DNA from: Pachyseris speciosa | Lineage: Eukaryota; Cnidaria; Anthozoa; Scleractinia; Pachyseridae | NCBI GenBank assembly: GCA_016490735.1 | Contig: JAEMWC010001019.1 | Coordinates: 142,501-206,500 of the forward strand | Reading direction: 5' to 3' | Length of the DNA: 64,000 nt | Shown here: positions 22,968 to 31,800 of the stretch, piece by piece | Position numbering within the stretch: the stretch's first letter is position 1 | Layout: every line of letters starts with the position of its first letter | Position numbers and translations under genes: made by a program | Notes under the pieces: generated by a model | Databases searched by the model: none | Told to the model about the DNA's origin: nothing | Seen by the model: the letters and a program-made list of their open reading frames with translations, nothing else

Positions 22968-25865
22968 CGACGACGACTTTATCAAAGTCTCAAATGTTTC
23001 TAGCCGAGCACAGATGCTCTACTAATTGAGGAGACTAAATCGAATCGACTTTAAATAAAGTACAATGAAATAAAATCAAATGTTGGTTTTTGGGGAGAGG
23101 GGACAAACTCAGCTCACTTATGAGTCCGGGAATCGAACCCGTAACACTTTGGTTTATTTTGCATTGTATTTTAACACTCATTTACCTCAATTCGCTGATA
23201 GGTGTTGGATAACAAGGCTATCAGCATATTGATCAGAAGGATGACTCCCATGATAAGAAAAAAAGCGAGAAGAACTTGAGCGAGAATCACCGAAGGGAGA
23301 TCAACGGACTTCATTGGATCAAAACCATCGGAGACTCCTAACAGAGTCCAGCCCATGTAGGTAAGCATCTTCCACCAACTGCAAAAAGACGAAATATGTT
23401 AAAACAAGATATTATGGTGAAGAGAGTGAAAAGGAAAGTTTCTGGCGTGGTAAATGAATGAAATATGTGATTTATTCAACACTGTACAGATACAGATACA
23501 GATACAGATACAGATACAGATACAGATACAGATACAGATACATAGGGGCGCTTTCCTTTTGCATGGAAAAGCCAGGGAGAATTTTCTATTAAAAGGAACA
23601 GGACAATTTTCCACAATCAAAATGGAAAGGGAAGAGCGTGTTCCTTTTGACCGGACAAAAACAGCACCATACACCAAACCGCGCGTCTAATTCGTCAAGG
23701 AGCATGGAACTAGTGGGACGCCGCAGATGGTACAGGAGTTTTCGGTCATTCCGGTAAGACCGAGAAAAGCGGAATACCTCAGAAAGTATTCCTTTTCTTT
23801 CCGAAAACTTTCCAGTGGGAAAGTCTGTTCCATTTGATTTACCACCGGAACTACCGGGTTTTCCATGCAAAAGGAAAGCGCCCATACTTATCTTCTCCCA
23901 GTCAGGGCTTTTCAGGGATAATGTACGATACTGGCCGGGGGAGGGGGGAGACTTTTACCAGACTGCTTGTGCAGTTTACCATTACTGAAGAAACAATGAG
24001 TGTCCCCGTAATGTGAAAATCGAATTAGGACAGACACTAGGGGTGGTCACAGCCAGAGTTTGGTTACGTCCCTAGTGGTTCTTTTACGTCCCACAGAGTC
24101 ATTTAGTGAAAGTACTGTGAGATGGGGCCTACGGTTTATCGTCCTTATCCGAGAAGACTAGAAAGTCTAACCGTTAGTAGATGTCATTACAAAGGTAGCA
24201 CTTTCTCCTCAATTATATTAAAGACCCTGGGTGTTGGTCCACGCAAACTCACTACAGGCATAGGCTATTAAACTACAATTGTAGGTCCATGTGACAAACG
24301 TCCTTCATACTGCTGGGACCAGAATATCGATAGGTGGAATAACTGGGAAGAGAGCGAGATGGTGAGTTTCTCAGTAGTCTCAATCTAGCATGGTAAATAA
24401 ATGAAAGATGTGATTCATTGATCACTGTCACACTGACAAAATCGGAAATAAAGAATTCCGAGTTTTCCCAACAGGACGTGTAATGTATCACGTGGACCTA
24501 GATCCTGAATGGCTTTAGCTCCGATCAGTTTCCCGTAGCCCAGTGGTTGAGGCTGAGCCCATTCGAACTAGTTCACGAGTTCGATATTATTGAATGCTTG
24601 AAGCGTGATATGACCGTTTTTGCATGCATGCAGTTAAGTTAATTAAGCCTTCGCCTCTGGTCAGCATGAGCAGTTTACGTAGAATTTGACATACCAACTT
24701 ACCACACAATTCCGGAATCTTTGCAAACACTGTAACGCAAACAAATCATCGAAAAGCAGAAGTGTTATCAATACTGAATTACCAGGGATTTTCATTACGA
24801 TATTTAGCTGAACTTACTGACCGTCTTACAAAACGCGAGACCATGTCATTCAGTCACATCAGCAAAAATGCCTCACTACACAATACTGGGAGAATACTTC
24901 CTTTTGAGGCGTGAAAGACTAGCTACTCGTACTGGTACATGTAATTTCAGTGGTCCAGACCGTGACCAGAAGTATTAAAATACCCATTTTTCATAAAAGG
25001 AATGAAATATGAGAACGGTGGAGATAAATCTCCATAGATTTTTCCGTTTAGTTGTTGGCAGTATACATTAGCTGTATAAAAAAGAAAAAGTCCTAAACGG
25101 ACACTTACAGGTCATTTCTATCACTTGCATTTGCAACATAAGAGTTCTCTGCCATGTAGACTTTTGTTATAGCGATAGAGAAAGCAAAGAGAGCTGCCGT
25201 GAACTGCCAAATTATTGTGCGAATGTCCTTGAGAATACTGAACAAGGCAATCTGAATGGTACCAACATCTTTCGACTGCTCCATCACATGACCAAAGACT
25301 CTGAAGGTGAGGCACAAAGTGTTGAAGCTGTAGAGGTAGCCAGCGATCACCAAAACTCGGTTATTTGCCACTGAACCAGACATGATAAAAGTAGCTATTC
25401 TTAATGAAAATATCACCAAGTAAACTAGCAGAGTGACGAAGTCCAGTCTGTTCCACAAGTCCCTGAAAGGTTACCGAGGAATCAATTAGTATATAAGTCA
25501 ATCGATCGATCGATTTGGTCGGTCGGTCGGTCGGTCGGTCAATCCATCCATCCATCCATCCATCCATCCGTCAGTCAGTCAGTCAGTCAGTCAGTCAGTC
25601 AATCAATCATTCAATCAATCAATCAATCAATCAAAATGAATGGCCAATCAAAGAGACATGCAGTCAGTCAGTTCGTGAGTCAGCAAATCAATCAATCAAT
25701 CTATCTATCTATCTATCTATCTGCCGATCGATCGATCGATCGATCGATCAATCTAGAGAGCAGTCAATCAATCAATAACTCTATCAATCTATCAAGTAAC
25801 TAGACAATACATTGTTCGAGTTATCGATTTGGTTATTTCATTCTCGACAAGTTGATGGGCCAAGG

Positions 25866-25898
<33 letters not shown>

Positions 25899-28800
25899 TT
25901 ATCAATCATTGGGACAGCCAATTGCTGAAGCAGTTAAATGGCGAGCACAACTTTGTCTCATTATATCAACACGCACCAAAAGAACTGTAAATTAGTTGCG
26001 AAATAAAATTTCCATTTCTTTCTAACAGTCACGTGATGAATGGCCTTTGGAACTTCGTTGGTAATGACGTGAGCAGAATCAAAGCAACAATGAACTCGTG
26101 GGTGTATTTGGAAAAGCCACGACCATACAACAATAAATCACATCAAGTATCTACCTTTGATACATTGAAAACGCTTTCAGTGCAATGTTCGATTGATTTC
26201 CATCATCTCCACTGTTTCTCTGCCTCTTCATACGGTGAATTACTTCAGATATCTGTTCGCGTTCTACCAGATAGCGGCCAATAAAGAAAACGAGTATGGC
26301 CCACTCCAATCCACTGAACGGTATACTTGATGGCGCTAAGCACAGGGCAAAATGGAGCCAAGCAGGACTACGAAGCTTAGACTATCACGCAAAAATTTGA
26401 AGTAAGGGGTGTCCAAGGATATTGGATAAATCTGTGTCACTAAATATATAAAAATTCAAAACTCCAGGTGAGAAACATTGAAATAAAATACCACAGTAAA
26501 TTCAAAATTCACTTCACACATTTATAGAATTTTTTTTAGATTAGTGCCCTTACATCTGACTATATTAGTCATGTGGCATCAACACGTGGTATCATTGACT
26601 CTGTGGCGTCACAATATGCGTTCGATCCAGTGGAGGGAGGTAGTCGGCGACGAAACTTCGAAACCGTTGGCCACACGAAATGACTTGTATAATGATATTG
26701 TGGGCAATCTCTGGCTGTTTTAGAAGCAACTGAGCTCTAGAAACATTGAATAGCTACTTCTTTCCAAATGAATGGGAATTAAGTCAAATTAGCCGCTGGA
26801 CCAACCTATGGACCAATCCAATAGCCAACGAAGGAGAGACCCTGGGAACGAGGTTACCCAATATTAGCTCACATTGGAAAGGAGTGAGAGCCTGGGATCG
26901 AGTGGCCGCGCAGGTGATTCCGTAATTTTTGGGGGGAAGGGAACTACGAAAGAAATGCCGAAACATGTAAGATGCAAGTAAGATGCCGTGTACCTTTGTA
27001 CACGACTAATTTAAGAAAATTCTCACATCTAACATTTTAAGAATACCAGTCTTCCGCCGTGTTTTTTATCTTAGCGGCCCCCCTCCCGCCCCTTCTCCCT
27101 TCCCCCCCCCCCCCCCCCCCCCACCAAATCGCTCACGCGGCCAACTATTGCGACAGGAAATTAACTATTTGATACAGATAACTGTACAACTAATTAATGA
27201 AGTTTTCAGGTTACCTGGCAATCTATTAGTGGCCTTCTTTTTCTGTAAAAAAAGAAAAAATTCAGAAGAAAAAAAAAGATTTGAATGACACGATTTCTTA
27301 TTTTTAACTGTATCAGTTACTAAGCCGATACAATTCATCCTCAACTGCCTGGCACGTTTAGCGACCAGTTCCTCTGTTAACAAGAGAGCATCTTGAGTGG
27401 ATTTAACAATAAATAAAGAGGTAACGCATATAGTCGGTATTCAAACTCCGTTACATTGTCCTCAAAGACGCCTCTGCGGCCTTTCAGTCTTAACATTTCT
27501 TTTCTTTTCTTTTCTTTTTTTTCGATGATTCTGAAAGTCCTTGTTATGGAACCATTTGGTAAGTAAACTGATTAAGAACATAGAGAGCACTTGCCATCAA
27601 TACTTGTTGGTTGATTGACAGGTGACTCCTTAGGGAGTTGTGAAATCAAATGTGTTGTAGTTTGAATCCTCAAACCAGGCCAAAACGAATGTTTTTGGGA
27701 TGCTGTGGCTGGAGAATTCAAGCTGAGCGCAGTTTGCGGGCAGCAACAGTAATGACGCAATAGATTTATGTCACTGACCAAACTTGGTTACAATTCGTTC
27801 TCTATTGTGTTTCTTAGGTGCATATGAACATTTCATGGTTTTCACCTGCATTCCCTCGTCTTCAACAACTTCGTGAGCACAAGGTTTACCCGAAATTGCA
27901 TAGGAACGTTACAGTCACTTTATTTCAACGGTTTTAGTCAGGAAACTGCTTGTGTATGGCAAGCCAATTGTAGCAACATTCAATAAATGGATATTTCAAT
28001 TCAAAGAGTCTATTTTAGTTCCAATTCAACACATAAATATATGTTCAATATACTTTTTTTTGGTTCAACTCCCGAATTTACATTCAACACTTTTTTAGGT
28101 TCAACTCCCGATTTTACATTCAACAGCTTTTTGGGCTCAACTCCCGATTTTACATTCAACACTTTTTGCATTCAATACACTTTGGTATCCTTCAATGCGA
28201 TTGCTTCGGTTCAACCTTTCTTTTTTTATTTCAAGAGCACATTTTGCGTCAACACTTGTTATTTCGTTCAACGCGATTTATTTCGTTCAACGATTTATTG
28301 CACAGCGGTTGACCTAAAGAAACTCTTCCCCAGTCTTCATAGAGTTCTCGTTGGCCTTCATAGCCCGCCATTTTGAAAAACAACGAGCAGTTCTCTGCGC
28401 AAATGGATCGCTCATCTCTTTCGAAGTTGGCGCCTTGCCTTGGAGAAGCTTCAGAGCTTGTGAAAAAGATTTTAGACGCAGAGACTGCTAGCTCTGAGAC
28501 ATCCCGGCCTGAAACTTCAAGTTCTAGTGGAAACCGAGTGTTTTCAGCATTGCAAAGAGCGAGGTCAATGCTAAACTCATCACAATCAAGTGCATCTGGT
28601 CTTGGCAAGCGGTTGAATAAGCGTGAGCGCTTACGAGCTACCAGTACAGCAAATGACCAAGGACAGAGGATAAAGGGTGCGTTCCTTTGGGATGATCCAA
28701 GATTGGATTAATCTGTTGATCAAGAATCCGAAAACGGATTTTGCGTTTCTTTGCTCAACAGATTAATCCAAGATCTCTCGGATCATGATAAGTCAGGGAA

Positions 28801-31800
28801 GCGAAGATTCTTGCTGAGTTTAGCATTGACCTCGCTCTTTGCGATGCTGAAAACACTCGGTTTCCACTGGAACTTGAAGTTTCAGGCCGGGATGTCTCAG
28901 AGCTAGCAGTCTCTGCGTCTAAAATCTTTTTCACAAGCTCTGAAGCTTCTCCAGGCAAGGCGACAACTTCGAAAGAGATGAGCGATCCATTTGCGCAGAG
29001 AACTGCTCGTTGTTTTTCAAAATGGCGGGCTATGAAGGCCAACGAGAACTCTATGAAGACTGGGGAAGAGTTTCTTTAGGTCAACCGCTGTGCAATAAAT
29101 CGTTGAACGAAAAAAAATCGCGTTGAACGAAATGACAAGTGTTGAACGCAAAATGTGCCTTTGAAATAAAAAAAGAAAGGTTGAACCGAAGCAATCGCAT
29201 TGAAGGATACCAAAGTGTATTGAATGCAAAAAGTGTTGAATGTAAAATCGGGAGTTGAACCAAAAAAAAAGTGTTGAATGTAAAATCGGGAGTTGAACCA
29301 AAAAAAAAGTGTTGAATGTAAAATCGGGAGTTGAACCAAAAAAAAGTGTTGAATGTAAAATCGGAGGTTGAACCAAACAAAAGTATATTGAACATAAATG
29401 TATGTGTTAAATTGGAACTAAAATAGACTCTTTGAATTGAAATATCCATTTATTGAATATTGCTACAATTGGCTTGCCATACTTGTGCTCTTACCTGGGG
29501 CCTTAGCGTTTCTTCCTCCCCAGTATTCACTTCTTCAAGTGCTATATCTGTTGGAATGGAAATAGCTTTTTTACATAGTTTCCAGGCCTGTCTTGTATAA
29601 GTTAAAATCTTATAATCCAACATGCAAAGCAAACTCCATGAAAAATTTAATTAGTTTTCTACTCCTTTTTCATATTTTAAAATTGTTTCCAAAAACAATT
29701 CACTGTCGCCTCCATTGTGAGATATTGCAGAATGTAACACAAAACGCTCTCTTCCATGGTTAAAATATCTTTCGAATTCACGTTGTCATCAACACCCTTT
29801 TCCTGAATATGTTCGCAAATACCTTTGTTTATCTTTCCTATCCTTTTTTCTTCGTTTCTTTTTCTTTCACGATGATTGCAAATCAACCAGCACAAAACAA
29901 AAAGGACTGGAGAAAGAACAAAGTCTACAAGACACCAAACACTGAAGACAGGCCTCCACCTTTTCCATCCACTCTTCATGAAGTCACGACCATACCATTT
30001 GCGTCTCATTTCAATATCCACTACCGGATGTGTAAAAAAACTGCAGTCAGACAAAAAGGACAAAAAAGAATGGTTATTGGGCATGACCTTGCTCGATATC
30101 AAAAGCAATGAAAAATCTTAACGCCGGTTCAGACGCTGCGAGTTTTGCTACAACTGCCGACTGCAATATTTGTAGCGTGCGCTACTTGAGAGGCCTTCCA
30201 AGGGGTGGTCTGGTGTCGCTTTGTCGCTCGTTTACGACTCTGTCTCTCGCTTGTTTCGTTAGGGACAAATGTCGCAACAACAACAAGAGTTTATTGCACC
30301 CACAAGAAATATTACAATAGCTGTCGCAAAGAAAGGAAAGGGGAATGGAAAGTGAATTGTCGCTGTCGCAAACTGTCGCGCGTTTTCTGCCAATTTCTGT
30401 CGATTGTCGGTGCTTTGGGAGAAGATTGTCGCCTGTTTACGGAGCCATGTCGCTTGTCGCTTCTACCTCTTGAAAGGCCTCACTTAAGCCCCAACTATAT
30501 TTTTCGTCCAACATCGTTTTGGAAGAACATGTTTGACCGTAGCCGCCTCTTTCAACTTTGCATTGAAACGGTTTTCCATATTTGATCTAGATCAAACATT
30601 TTCATCCAACATCTCGCATTACGAACAACAACAGATTGTTTAGCCACCCCAACCAAAAAAGCAAACACAACCGGTAAAAAGAAACTGATCAATGCTTTCA
30701 GTCAAGTCATAAATTCAGCATGTTTTAAAATCCTACAACATTTTACGTTTTTCTTGCACGAGAAAATTTCGGTTTAATTTAGAAGGCGGTTTAATTTCGG
30801 CTTCATTCACAAAGTCGTACTGTCTGATTGTCCTTTACAAAGATCTCAAGATTCAGCTTCAATGGTACCTTTTTCTGTTTTAAGCGAATGGCATCATCTA
30901 AAATATCATCTAACGCGTCTCCAAATTCTTCTCGTCTTCGTTGATTAGCTCTCAGTGGATCAAGTAAACATGAAGTAAACTCCTCCACAGCGTTCGCCAA
31001 CTCATTAAATCTCTCCTCGTCTGGTCCTTTGTTGTCTGCCAATTTGCGCATCCCGAAACTTACCTGATTATCCAATGCACAACAATGTTTGCAATCAATT
31101 AACCGTGATCAAAATTTCTAATAACTTCACAGTGTATTTTTTTTTTCGATAACGCTTCCATTTTGCGAGAATGAATATATGAAAGTCATATATATTTGAA
31201 CTGCGGATTAAAGAATGAATATGTGAGTGATCATCGCAGTTACGAACATTAATTAAGTAGTAGTGAAAATAAAGTCTGACAAAAAAAAATTCAGACTTGT
31301 ACAGGATTCTAACTCACGACCTTTGCGATACCGGTGCAGTCTCTACCGACTGAGCTAACAAGCCAACTGGGAGCTGTTGTCAACTCTCTAACATTAGAAG
31401 TTGACTATTATGTTATGTCTCCAGTAACCTAGGCGATACTTTATTTATGGGACTTCCAGCTTTCTACGCCCAGTAAATTATGTCTCTAATAAAAATAATA
31501 ATAATACTAATAATAATGATAATAATAATATCTTTATACCGTATGTCACCATCACCCAAAGGTGGTTTTCAGGCGAGTCCTGTTTAAGGTAGCCAAAATA
31601 AAATAAGAATCAAGAAGTGAGATAGAATTTAAAACATTAACTACTAAAAACTGTTCTTCGAAAAACTACATTGAACGATATAATGCGTTTTTACTGAAAA
31701 ATCTCTTACATTTGGTACTAGTGAGTGACTAAGTGCTGACTAAGTGAAATATTAACTTCTTTTGCCTCTCTTCATGCTAAGGACAAACTTTGAAACAAAA

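Noticed and set aside
23454..23690. ORF with IQIQIQ repeats
   Set aside because: Translation of the GATACA microsatellite and a MITE.
25515..25778. Ser/Ile/Asn-rich ORF
   Set aside because: Translation of tetranucleotide repeats.
28249..29449. Phe-rich ORFs with repeated FGSTPDFTFN
   Set aside because: Products of the TTCAAC-type repeats in the palindromic element, not a protein repeat family.
31300..31390. tRNA gene on minus strand
   Set aside because: A and B boxes are present but acceptor and anticodon stems do not pair; called as SINE.
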